A stretch of DNA of 6,862 nt. It comes from Lachnospiraceae bacterium UBA4292. Its GTDB lineage: Bacteria > Bacillota > Clostridia > Lachnospirales > Lachnospiraceae. The translations under genes and the position numbers were made by a program. The stretch is taken from assembly GCA_002395865.1 (NCBI GenBank), contig DGVE01000089.1:1-6862 (forward strand), read 5' to 3'. Below the pieces are notes generated by a model that was not told the origin of the DNA, did not search any database, and saw only the letters and a list, made by a program, of their open reading frames with translations. This document shows positions 1 through 5,469 of the stretch, piece by piece (the stretch's first letter is position 1; each line of letters begins with the position of its first letter).

Positions 1-1433
1 GCCATGATGTCCTCGAAACGGTTACCGGCACCAAAGAAATAAGGACCGTTAATCTCATAGACTTCAACATTCTTGGGGATGGTGAGGTGCTCAAGATTGC
101 CGCGTTGCATGTCGGCGTCTTCGTTAAGGTCTATCTCGTCAAGGATAGCATGCACGTCGGTTGTCTCTGCCATTCGTCGCATAAAGAGCAGACAGGCACA
201 TATAAGTCCGAACTCGATAGCCACTGTGAGGTCGAAGATAATTGTTAGGAAGAAGGTAAGAAGAAGTACGGTGACGTCGCTCTTAGGATTACGATGAACC
301 ATCGTGAGGAACGAGCGCCATCCACTCATGCCGTATGCCACAACAACAAGGACTCCCGCCAGACAAGCCATAGGAATATATTTTGCAAGAGGCATTAGGA
401 ACAGGAATATGAGTAGCAGGACGACAGCATGGATAATACCGGCTATCGGCGTGCGACCACCATTATTGATATTAGCCATTGTGCGTGCTATAGCTCCTGT
501 GGCGGGGATGCCGCCGAAGAGCACGGAGCCGATGTTGCCGACTCCCTGTGCCACCAGCTCGGTATTAGAGCGGTGCTTGCTGCCTATCATACTGTCGGCC
601 ACCACGGCAGACAGAAGCGACTCTATCGCCGCCAGTATCGCTATCGTAAATCCGTCCGAAAGGCCTTCCCTTAAGCTCTCGAAGGTGATCTTCGGCAGAT
701 GAAGCGTAGGAAGTGCTGCAGATATGGTGTAGTTCACACTTCCGTCAGCCTTAAAGCCAATGGTCGACACCGGAAGCTCGAAGATCTTCACCACTGCGGC
801 GCCCGCGATAACCGCAACCAATGAAGCGGGTACGTAGGTCCACTTCTTCGGCCAGAACACGAGTATCAGGAGCGCGCCTATACCTATTGCCAGTGCCCAG
901 AGATTCCTGCTGCCGATATTCAAGGCAAATGCCTTTATCTTGTCTATGGTCTCTATGGTCGGAGTCCCCTCGGGATATGAGAGCCCGAAGAAATCCTTCA
1001 GCTGTCCTATAAGTATCGTGACAGCGATACCGGCTGTAAAGCCGGTGGTTATGGTAAAGGGTATAAAGCGTATAAGGTTCCCCAGTCTGAACACGCCCAT
1101 CAGTATCAGGAACACGCCTGCTATCACAGTGGATATGATGAGACCGTCCATGCCGTTTTTAGCCACTATACCGGCCACTATGGTCGCAAACGCGGCGGTC
1201 GGTCCCGCGATCTGCACGCGGCTGCCCCCCAGGAACGATATCAGAAAGCCCGCGATTATAGCCGTGTAGATACCCTTCTCAGGGCCGACACCGCTCGCGA
1301 GCGCCAGAGCGATGGACAAAGGCAGAGCGATGATCGCGACTATGATACCGCTTATCACATCCCTGCCGAACTGCTGCGGCGTATACTCCTTCATCACACT
1401 GAACAGCTTGGGTTTAAGTACTTCTTTCTTCAT
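1..1433 (-). CDS. SulP/SLC26-family anion transporter (sulfate permease-like), 3' end cut by window
   Basis: A membrane transporter of the SulP family, whose members move sulfate, bicarbonate or other anions; the substrate cannot be told from sequence. The frame is open from ATG at 1433 to the window edge, giving 477 complete codons. Residues 20-90 carry the family hallmarks: the first helix with ALPLSIALALASGVGPEKG (36-54), then the SRVQIAGPTAAF segment (71-82), which lines the substrate site in solved family members. Many further hydrophobic segments follow to about residue 410. A charged linker leads into the start of a STAS domain (VEVYEINGPYFFGAGNRFED, from about 452), which the window truncates; complete relatives are around 550 residues. 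The start is preceded by AAAGG at 1444-1448, 10 bases upstream, inside a transposon target duplication. The gene is divergent from tRNA-Trp and no partner gene is visible. Family assignment is firm; substrate is open. Confidence 0.93.
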   Translation of the reverse strand, partial: MKKEVLKPKLFSVMKEYTPQQFGRDVISGIIVAIIALPLSIALALASGVGPEKGIYTAIIAGFLISFLGGSRVQIAGPTAAFATIVAGIVAKNGMDGLIISTVIAGVFLILMGVFRLGNLIRFIPFTITTGFTAGIAVTILIGQLKDFFGLSYPEGTPTIETIDKIKAFALNIGSRNLWALAIGIGALLILVFWPKKWTYVPASLVAVIAGAAVVKIFELPVSTIGFKADGSVNYTISAALPTLHLPKITFESLREGLSDGFTIAILAAIESLLSAVVADSMIGSKHRSNTELVAQGVGNIGSVLFGGIPATGAIARTMANINNGGRTPIAGIIHAVVLLLIFLFLMPLAKYIPMACLAGVLVVVAYGMSGWRSFLTMVHRNPKSDVTVLLLTFFLTIIFDLTVAIEFGLICACLLFMRRMAETTDVHAILDEIDLNEDADMQRGNLEHLTIPKNVEVYEINGPYFFGAGNRFEDIM

Positions 1434-1442
1434 GACATGTTA

Positions 1443-1450
1443 CCTTTCAT
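1443..1450. repeat. Target-site duplication of the MITE, left copy
   Basis: CCTTTCAT, identical to 1616-1623. Read on the minus strand it is ATGAAAGG and supplies the AAAGG ribosome-binding site of the SulP gene. The identity of the two copies can be stretched to 11 bases (adding GTA) because the first bases of the element match the right flank, so the exact element boundary is ambiguous by three bases. Confidence 0.8.
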
Positions 1451-1460
1451 GTAACTATTC

Positions 1461-1530
1461 AGAACCATACAGAAATAACCAGACGAGTCATGCCCCACAT
1501 GAACTCGGATGGTTATTTCTGTGTGGTTCT
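1461..1530. repeat. Long inverted repeat (hairpin) within the MITE
   Basis: Bases 1461-1481 pair with 1510-1530 at 20 of 21 positions, the exception being T1468 opposite G1523. Inside this stem, 1484-1488 pairs with 1503-1507 and 1489-1492 with 1498-1501, with A1502 bulged and a 5-base loop at 1493-1497. The right arm continues into CTAATAG, which resembles the terminal CTGAATAG with one base lost, so it may be a decayed internal copy of the element's end. As RNA in the SulP leader this would be a very stable structure. Confidence 0.8.
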
Positions 1531-1553
1531 AATAGCAGACGTCCGTCACATGA

Positions 1554-1585
1554 GCAAAAACCGATGCCTTTGGCAGAGGTTTTGC
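1554..1585. repeat. Second, shorter hairpin within the MITE
   Basis: GCAAAAACC (1554-1562) pairs with GGTTTTGC (1578-1585) with one bulged A. After a GA/GA internal mismatch, TGCC (1565-1568) pairs with GGCA (1572-1575) around a TTT loop. Compact hairpins near the ends are common in transposon-derived elements. No separate function is implied. Confidence 0.55.
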
Positions 1586-1615
1586 GAATGGGATGGGCGG
1601 GTGCTGAATAGTTAC

Positions 1616-1623
1616 CCTTTCAT
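1616..1623. repeat. Target-site duplication of the MITE, right copy
   Basis: CCTTTCAT, the second perfect copy of the 8-bp duplication, directly outside the terminal inverted repeat that ends at 1615. On the SulP transcript it lies upstream of the element and has no start codon of its own at a useful distance. Confidence 0.8.
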
Positions 1624-1654
1624 GTATTTCTTTCTAACTTTATGTTCAGATATG

Positions 1655-1683
1655 ATTTTACAATTTTCTCGCGAAGAATACAA
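1655..1683 (-). promoter_or_regulatory. Candidate promoter for the SulP transporter
   Basis: On the minus strand TTGTAT (1678-1683) lies 17 bases before TAAAAT (1655-1660, five of six matches to TATAAT). The -35 match is weak. If used, transcription would start near 1648 and the entire MITE would fall in the 5' untranslated leader. This is the best minus-strand candidate between the tRNA gene and the element. Confidence 0.3.
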
Positions 1684-1713
1684 GAAGCATTTGCATAAAT
1701 TTGCTTTTTATTC

Positions 1714-1742
1714 TTGACAAAACTTCCGCCATATGCTAAATT
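1714..1742 (+). promoter_or_regulatory. Promoter of tRNA-Trp
   Basis: A perfect TTGACA at 1714-1719 is followed by a 17-base spacer and TAAATT at 1737-1742, with TGC just before it forming an extended -10. Transcription would start near 1749, about 13 bases before the mature tRNA. This matches a strong housekeeping sigma-70/sigma-A promoter. Confidence 0.8.
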
Positions 1743-1761
1743 ACTCAGCAGCGCATCAAAT

Positions 1762-1832
1762 AGGGGTATAGTTCAAGGGTAGAGCAGCGGTCTCCAAAAC
1801 CGTAGATGAGGGTTCGAATCCTTCTACCCCTG
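1762..1832 (+). tRNA. tRNA-Trp (anticodon CCA)
   Basis: The cloverleaf can be built completely. The acceptor stem AGGGGTA (1762-1768) pairs perfectly with TACCCCT (1825-1831), and G1832 is the discriminator. The D arm has GTTC/GAGC (1771-1774 with 1782-1785). The anticodon stem 1787-1791/1799-1803 encloses loop CTCCAAA with anticodon CCA at 1794-1796, which reads the Trp codon UGG. The T arm is 1808-1824 with loop TTCGAAT. The 3' CCA is not encoded and must be added after transcription. A strong promoter lies upstream and an intrinsic terminator just downstream. Confidence 0.96.
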
Positions 1833-1838
1833 CTGCTG

Positions 1839-1867
1839 GGGAGACATCGGTCTCCCTTTTCTTTTTG
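1839..1867 (+). terminator. Intrinsic terminator of tRNA-Trp, abutting the phosphatase start
   Basis: GGGAGAC (1839-1845) pairs with GTCTCCC (1850-1856) around a 4-base loop, followed by TTTTCTTTTT (1857-1866). It begins 6 bases after the tRNA and its T-run ends 11 bases before the ATG of the next gene, which leaves no room for a separate promoter between them. Confidence 0.85.
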
Positions 1868-1877
1868 TGAGGTACTT

Positions 1878-2606
1878 ATGTTTTATACCGACATACATTG
1901 CCATATAATACCGGGAGTGGACGACGGCTCATATTCGATGGAGCTCTCACTGAAAATGCTTCAGAGGGAATACGAAGACGGCGTGCGCTCGATCATCCTC
2001 ACCCCCCACTACCGCATCGGTATGTTTGAGACGGCTGACGAGGTGATACGGCAGAGGTACTCTGAGCTGGTCGAGGAAGCCTCGCGCATCCTTCCGGACC
2101 TTTCCCTGTATCTTGGCAGGGAATATCACGCGCACACCGATATGCTGCCGGACTTTTACGAGGGCAGCACACGTATATCCACCATGTGCGGCTCCGAGTA
2201 CGTGCTTCTCGAGTTCTCCGCGGATAAATCCTTAAGCTACATAAAAGCCCGCACGAAGGATCTCCTGGATATAGGTCTGACACCTATTATCGCCCACATA
2301 GAGCGCTATCCTTGTGTCGTATTCAAGCCTGAATTTGTCTCGGAACTCCACACTCTGGGCGCGATGGTTCAGATAAACGCAGGTGCGCTCACGGGTGAGG
2401 ACGGCTGGACGATGAAAGGTTTTTGTAAAAAGCTCCTTAAGGAGGAGCTGGTGGACTTCATAGCCACCGACTGCCACGACTTAAAGCGCCGCCCTCCGAA
2501 CCTTATAAAAGCGGTAAAATACGTAGAAAAAAAGGCGGGCATCGCCGCCGTTGACCGCATCTTCCACGAAAACCCCATGATGATAATATACTCTTCAGAA
2601 GAATAA
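1878..2606 (+). CDS. PHP-type protein-tyrosine phosphatase, CpsB/CapC/YwqE family
   Basis: A 242-residue metal-dependent phosphatase of the PHP superfamily. Characterised relatives (Cps4B, YwqE, Wzb-type CapC) remove phosphate from tyrosines of a bacterial tyrosine kinase that controls capsule or exopolysaccharide assembly in the cytoplasm. All expected metal-ligand motifs are visible: DIHCH (H7, H9), PGVDDGS (12-18), LTPHY (H44), GREYH (E82), LLEF (E112), AHIERYP (H140) and TDCH (D198, H200). Length equals that of the family. The start at 1878 puts the family's N-terminal MxDIHCH motif at the terminus and has GAGG at 1869-1872. A longer reading from 1806 would lie inside the tRNA gene and is rejected. 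No tyrosine kinase, flippase or glycosyltransferase gene is next to it, so the substrate here is unknown. No promoter is visible between it and the tRNA terminator, so readthrough from tRNA-Trp is possible. Confidence 0.93.
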   Translation: MFYTDIHCHIIPGVDDGSYSMELSLKMLQREYEDGVRSIILTPHYRIGMFETADEVIRQRYSELVEEASRILPDLSLYLGREYHAHTDMLPDFYEGSTRISTMCGSEYVLLEFSADKSLSYIKARTKDLLDIGLTPIIAHIERYPCVVFKPEFVSELHTLGAMVQINAGALTGEDGWTMKGFCKKLLKEELVDFIATDCHDLKRRPPNLIKAVKYVEKKAGIAAVDRIFHENPMMIIYSSEE

Positions 2607-2609
2607 ATG

Positions 2610-2633
2610 ACCCGGGTGATCACTCACCCGGGT
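2610..2633. terminator. Bidirectional terminator between convergent genes
   Basis: ACCCGGGTGA (2610-2619) is the exact reverse complement of TCACCCGGGT (2624-2633), with loop TCAC. It starts 4 bases after the phosphatase stop codon and ends 5 bases before the stop codon of the opposing TM2 gene. T-runs are short on both sides (ATCTTTA rightward, ATTTATTCTTC leftward), but position and stem strength fit a shared terminator. Confidence 0.75.
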
Positions 2634-2637
2634 ATCT

Positions 2638-3366
2638 TTATGAAAGCAATCTTCCGTGGTCGTCTCTGTAGGAGCCGCTGGCAATGGTTATCAGATCGAT
2701 CAGCCATCCTATTCCGAAGAGTCCTCCTGTAAACAGATACAGTATGCCTGTACCGATCTTGCCGGTGTAGAACCTGTGAAGTCCGATCACTCCTCCGAAG
2801 AAGCACATGATAAGCGCCGCTATCCTGTTCCTTGAGCTCAGATCCTCGTAGTACGGAGCATTATTCACATATATATTCGTGTTATAATACTGCCCCTGCT
2901 GCGGATAGGGCTGGCCGTACGGCTGGTTGTAGCCCTGATTGTATGGCTGCCCCTGCGCATTGTATGTGTTATATGAATTATTGCTCGCCCCCTGCAGATA
3001 GGGGTTGGTGTGCTGCGCGTAATCAGCGCCGGCGCTGGTAAACAGCGGTTCGCCGTTCATCCCTCCCTGCTGCGGCTGCGCGTACTGCCCCTGCGGATCA
3101 TACTGAGGCTGGGACTGCTGCGGCTGAGGCTGGCCGTACTGGGGCTGAGCCTGCGGCTGAGGCTGGCCATACGCCTGATTATAGTTCTGATTATAATTCG
3201 GATCACCATTCTGGTTCGGGTAGCTCCCTCCGTAATACCTTGCATAATCGGTATTTCCCTGCTGGTAGTACCCGTTCTGCTGTCCTCTTACGGCAGCCAC
3301 GAAGCCGCATCTCGGACATACTTCATTTTCTATAACTGCTGAACATACCGGACAGATCTGTGCCAT
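2638..3366 (-). CDS. Zinc-ribbon, Gln/Tyr/Asn/Pro-rich TM2-domain membrane protein
   Basis: A 242-residue protein of three parts. Residues 1-22 form a zinc ribbon with C5-x2-C8-x8-C17-x2-C20 (CPVC and CPRC). Residues 28-175 are low complexity, dominated by Q, Y, N, G and P, with near-tandem copies of YGQPQPQxQPQ at 66-88. Residues 178-236 are a TM2 domain: two hydrophobic helices (about 181-197 and 205-229) joined by the typical GLHRFYTGK turn, then GIGWLIDL. There is no signal peptide, so the ribbon and repeats probably face the cytoplasm. TM2 proteins of this build are common in Firmicutes, but their role is not established and I assign none. The start at 3366 is chosen because the ribbon begins there and AGGGTGAT lies just upstream; an in-frame extension to 3630 would cross a promoter and the next gene's end. 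It is a single-gene transcript with its own promoter and terminator. Confidence 0.87.
   Translation of the reverse strand: MAQICPVCSAVIENEVCPRCGFVAAVRGQQNGYYQQGNTDYARYYGGSYPNQNGDPNYNQNYNQAYGQPQPQAQPQYGQPQPQQSQPQYDPQGQYAQPQQGGMNGEPLFTSAGADYAQHTNPYLQGASNNSYNTYNAQGQPYNQGYNQPYGQPYPQQGQYYNTNIYVNNAPYYEDLSSRNRIAALIMCFFGGVIGLHRFYTGKIGTGILYLFTGGLFGIGWLIDLITIASGSYRDDHGRLLS
3121..3172 (-). repeat. Tandem coding repeat in the TM2 gene (33-bp period)
   Basis: Bases 3121-3139 and 3154-3172 are identical at 18 of 19 positions and lie exactly 33 bases apart. They encode successive YGQPQPQ-type units of 11 residues. Less regular QPQ and YNQ units continue on either side. This tract could change length by slipped replication or recombination without breaking the frame. 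Confidence 0.7.
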
Positions 3367-3390
3367 ATTATCACCCTGACTTTCCGATGG

Positions 3391-3467
3391 GGAGAAGAAT
3401 CTACCATGTGAAGATCTCAGGTCCATCCCTGCGATCCGCCGCACTCTTCTCCATACATCTGCGGATC
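3391..3467 (-). other. Potentially structured 5' leader of the TM2 gene
   Basis: In the predicted leader, GATCCGC (from 3467 down to 3461) can pair with GCGGATC (3439 to 3433). The loop of that hairpin contains GGAGAAGA (3452 to 3445), which is complementary to TCTTCTCC (3398 to 3391) downstream, close to the ribosome-binding site. Together these two helices of 7 and 8 bp would form a pseudoknot. No known riboswitch was recognised. Confidence 0.35.
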
Positions 3468-3469
3468 CT

Positions 3470-3498
3470 ATTCTACCACACAGAATTATTAACTTCAA
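3470..3498 (-). promoter_or_regulatory. Promoter of the TM2 gene
   Basis: On the minus strand TTGAAG (3493-3498) is followed by a 17-base spacer and TAGAAT (3470-3475), five of six matches to TATAAT. TGG immediately before the -10 makes it an extended -10. Transcription would start near 3463, giving a leader of about 97 bases. It lies downstream of the lipoprotein terminator, so the TM2 gene is independently transcribed. Confidence 0.65.
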
Positions 3499-3533
3499 CA
3501 CACACAGCCTTAAAAATATCTTAATCCATACAG

Positions 3534-3562
3534 AAAAACCGCTGCACTCATCCCGCAGCGGT
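3534..3562 (-). terminator. Intrinsic terminator of the lipoprotein gene
   Basis: On the minus strand ACCGCTGC (3562 to 3555) pairs with GCAGCGGT (3545 to 3538) around a 9-base loop and runs into TTTTT, the complement of the A-run at 3534-3538. It begins 30 bases after the lipoprotein stop codon. Confidence 0.85.
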
Positions 3563-3592
3563 CTCATTTCAGTTATAAAGCTTAATAACGGA

Positions 3593-5374
3593 TTACTTAA
3601 GGGCCTTTCTTGCATCATCGAATGAGTCATAGAATTTCAGCTCATCAGCCTCGGTGTCCATATTCTCAGCGTACAGTTTCGTGAACTCATCCTTGGAGAC
3701 TTCATTGTAGATGTAGTCGCCGCTGTCATCCTTAGCGTTGACGAAATCGCCTTCCTCATCTATATCGCCTTCAGGCCAGTAATAGGTGTAAACATCCTTA
3801 CCATCCTTGTCCTTCTCGCACTTAGTGTAAGGATCTACGCCCCAGTACAGATTATCGCCGTCGAAATTGTACATGTAATAGTCAAGCCATGTAACATCGC
3901 CGTCTACCGTGACGAAAATACCTGCTAACTTGCCGTCCTTGTCGCCTACAGCAAAGCTCTCGCCGTCTATAGCCGATCCGCGAACCTTACCATCGGATGT
4001 TACAAATACGAATGCGCCCTCCTCTTCGCCGTCAAAGGCCATGAGCTCGGGGATATCGTCATCGTTGCAGTATACGAAAGCTACTTGAGGATAGAGCTTA
4101 AAGAGGCTTGTAACCGTATCTTCATCTACCTGGTAATCCTCCTCGCAGAACCACTCCTCGAGAAGATCCATGGCTGCCTCAGCGTCGATATCAGAAGAAC
4201 CCTCTTTGGTGGTCTCCTCCTCTGCTGTAGTCGTCTCCTCTTCTGCTGTAGTCGTCTCTTCCTCTGTAGTGGTCTCCTCCTCGGTTGTAGTCTCCTTCTC
4301 TGAACCTGCCACATCGCCGCCGACCTCAAGAGAGATCAGCTCGTAGCTGTCGAGTGTCCAGTAAGACCAGCCCGTGTCATATATGAACTTGACACTCAGC
4401 ACTGCCTTACCGTCGCCGTACCTCTCAGTCGTGAATGTAACAGTAACGGGTGCTGTAACTACGTTCTCTTCTACCTCCTGCTCACCGAGCTCGGTAACAG
4501 TCATGGTGCTGAAATCGACAAGACCGTACTTGTCGTCGTAGTGCTCGCTGAGGGTGATATCCTTCCATGACTTAGAGAAGAGCTCCTTGACAGTATCCAT
4601 GTCAATACCCTCGATATGGATCTGGGTCTCGATCTCACCGTCAGTCGATACATATGAATACTTCCATCCGCCGTTATCCCAGTCACAGTTGTACTCGGCA
4701 ATGCCCTTGAAGTTATAAGTCTTGATGTCATACTTATATGTTCCTGAGAACATCATCTTTGCGTTGTATGTATCGAACTCTGTGGAATCTACAGTGATGA
4801 TATCAGCCAGCTCGGAGTTGGGGATGGACACATCGCCCCAGAAATCCACGTTCAGCTTGCCATCGGATTTTCTGAGAAGATCAACCAGTACAGAATCCTC
4901 TACAGGCTTGAAGGTATCCTCTATGGCCGTTGTATTGGAAGCAGGCTTGTCGGGATCCTCTGTAGGCTTGTCAGGGTCATTGCCCGAATCCTCCTTGGTC
5001 TCAACATCGCTTCCGCCCTGGTGAAGGCTTATCTTAGCCTTCTCCTCGGGCTTCTTGCAGGTCCACTTCTGAGTTTCATCGTCCAGTGTGAACGGGATCT
5101 CAAAATCGTATGTCTTTCCGTCGTAGGTGAAGGTACCGGTGGTGGTGCACTTGTCGCCATCTTCATTGAGCTTGTTGTCGGTGATGGTGATTTCTGCGGC
5201 GTCCGCATCAAAATCCTCCTCGATAGCCGACAGGACCTTCTTTACATCCTTTGCCTTGGGCTTGGATACCTCTGCAGCCTCGGTAGCGGATGTGTTGTCC
5301 TTGTCGCAGCCGACCAAAGCGGCAGGCGCGCACATGCACAGAGCAATTGCAAGAGCCAGATATTTTTTTCTCAT
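3593..5374 (-). CDS. Large secreted lipoprotein with three related modules and a Thr/Glu-repeat linker
   Basis: A 593-residue protein with a lipoprotein signal peptide: KK at 3-4, a hydrophobic core, and lipobox LVGC with C23 as the lipidated residue. It should be anchored on the outer face of the membrane. Three segments (about 41-118, 161-255, 259-352) look like diverged copies of one module: an amphipathic helix, a strand-rich middle such as GTFTYDGKTYDF (80-91) or GTYKYDIKTYNF (211-222), and a Trp-containing strand (W104, W237, W336/W339). A Pro/Asp/Lys linker (125-150) lies between the first two. Residues 362-391 form the TTTEEE repeat tract. The C-terminal part contains NDDDIPEL (437-444), a form of the DxDGxPEL motif frequent in clostridial surface proteins, and many Asp/Gly turns. 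The protein is strongly acidic. AAGGAGG lies six bases before the ATG. I do not recognise a named family or an enzyme site; a surface or binding role is only inference. Confidence 0.85.
   Translation of the reverse strand: MRKKYLALAIALCMCAPAALVGCDKDNTSATEAAEVSKPKAKDVKKVLSAIEEDFDADAAEITITDNKLNEDGDKCTTTGTFTYDGKTYDFEIPFTLDDETQKWTCKKPEEKAKISLHQGGSDVETKEDSGNDPDKPTEDPDKPASNTTAIEDTFKPVEDSVLVDLLRKSDGKLNVDFWGDVSIPNSELADIITVDSTEFDTYNAKMMFSGTYKYDIKTYNFKGIAEYNCDWDNGGWKYSYVSTDGEIETQIHIEGIDMDTVKELFSKSWKDITLSEHYDDKYGLVDFSTMTVTELGEQEVEENVVTAPVTVTFTTERYGDGKAVLSVKFIYDTGWSYWTLDSYELISLEVGGDVAGSEKETTTEEETTTEEETTTAEEETTTAEEETTKEGSSDIDAEAAMDLLEEWFCEEDYQVDEDTVTSLFKLYPQVAFVYCNDDDIPELMAFDGEEEGAFVFVTSDGKVRGSAIDGESFAVGDKDGKLAGIFVTVDGDVTWLDYYMYNFDGDNLYWGVDPYTKCEKDKDGKDVYTYYWPEGDIDEEGDFVNAKDDSGDYIYNEVSKDEFTKLYAENMDTEADELKFYDSFDDARKALK
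4202..4291 (-). repeat. TTTEEE / TTTAEEE coding repeat tract
   Basis: Thirty codons for residues 362-391, read as TTTEEE twice, TTTAEEE twice, then TTKE. Codons for the same residue vary among units (ACT, ACA, ACC, ACG; GAG, GAA), so it is not a fresh slippage product. Such acidic Thr-rich spacers separate modules in surface proteins and can be glycosylated, which is inference here. Confidence 0.85.
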
Positions 5375-5434
5375 GATCTCCTCCTTATTGTCATAGACTT
5401 ACGGGAATCCCCCGCACGCTATGTTTTAACAGAA

Positions 5435-5466
5435 ATTTTATTATTATGTACTGCCTATAAGGGCAA
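5435..5466 (-). promoter_or_regulatory. Weak candidate promoter for the lipoprotein gene
   Basis: The 95-base gap upstream of the lipoprotein is AT-rich. On the minus strand TTGCCC (5461-5466) is followed after 17 bases by TAATAA (5438-5443), or after 20 by TAAAAT (5435-5440). Matches are poor, and no strong terminator follows the glgP stop codon, so co-transcription with glgP is an equal possibility. Confidence 0.25.
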
Positions 5467-5469
5467 ATA

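Larger units (their letters stand above)
1451..1615. mobile_element. 165-bp MITE-like element, probably IS66-derived
   Basis: The segment begins GTAACTATTCAG (1451-1462) and ends with its exact reverse complement CTGAATAGTTAC (1604-1615). It is flanked on both sides by CCTTTCAT (1443-1450 and 1616-1623), a perfect 8-bp direct repeat. Ends beginning GTAA and an 8-bp target duplication are known traits of IS66-family elements, so I infer mobilisation in trans by an IS66 transposase. It is far too short to encode one. The interior holds two hairpins, at 1461-1530 and 1554-1585. The element lies between the SulP start codon and the tRNA-Trp promoter. The perfect duplication suggests a fairly recent insertion. 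Family assignment is less certain than the insertion itself. Confidence 0.82.

Noticed and set aside
1430..1450. A six-codon upstream frame (MKGNMS) on the minus strand whose TGA overlaps the SulP ATG
   Set aside because: The ATGA overlap is suggestive of translational coupling, but no ribosome-binding site lies before it and its ATG is simply part of the target duplication.
1461..1585. The two MITE hairpins as a riboswitch or CRISPR-like unit
   Set aside because: The structure is fully bounded by transposon ends with a target duplication, and no repeated spacer pattern or known aptamer core is visible.
1312..1611. A plus-strand reading frame crossing the MITE, ending MPLAEVLRMGWAGAE
   Set aside because: It starts inside the SulP gene on the opposite strand and only its tail lies in the element. 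It has no ribosome site, and the tail is too short to show whether it is a relic of a transposase C-terminus.
1806..1877. A 24-residue N-terminal extension of the phosphatase
   Set aside because: It would be encoded by the 3' half of tRNA-Trp and by the terminator, and it precedes the conserved N-terminal DIHCH motif that normally lies at the start of the family.
2610..2633. The perfect palindrome between convergent genes as an operator site
   Set aside because: Its place between two stop codons, a few bases from each, is explained by a shared terminator, and no promoter is near.
3367..3630. An 88-residue N-terminal extension of the TM2 protein
   Set aside because: It crosses the predicted promoter, the lipoprotein terminator and the end of the lipoprotein gene, and it has no recognisable composition. 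The zinc ribbon at 3366 marks the natural start.
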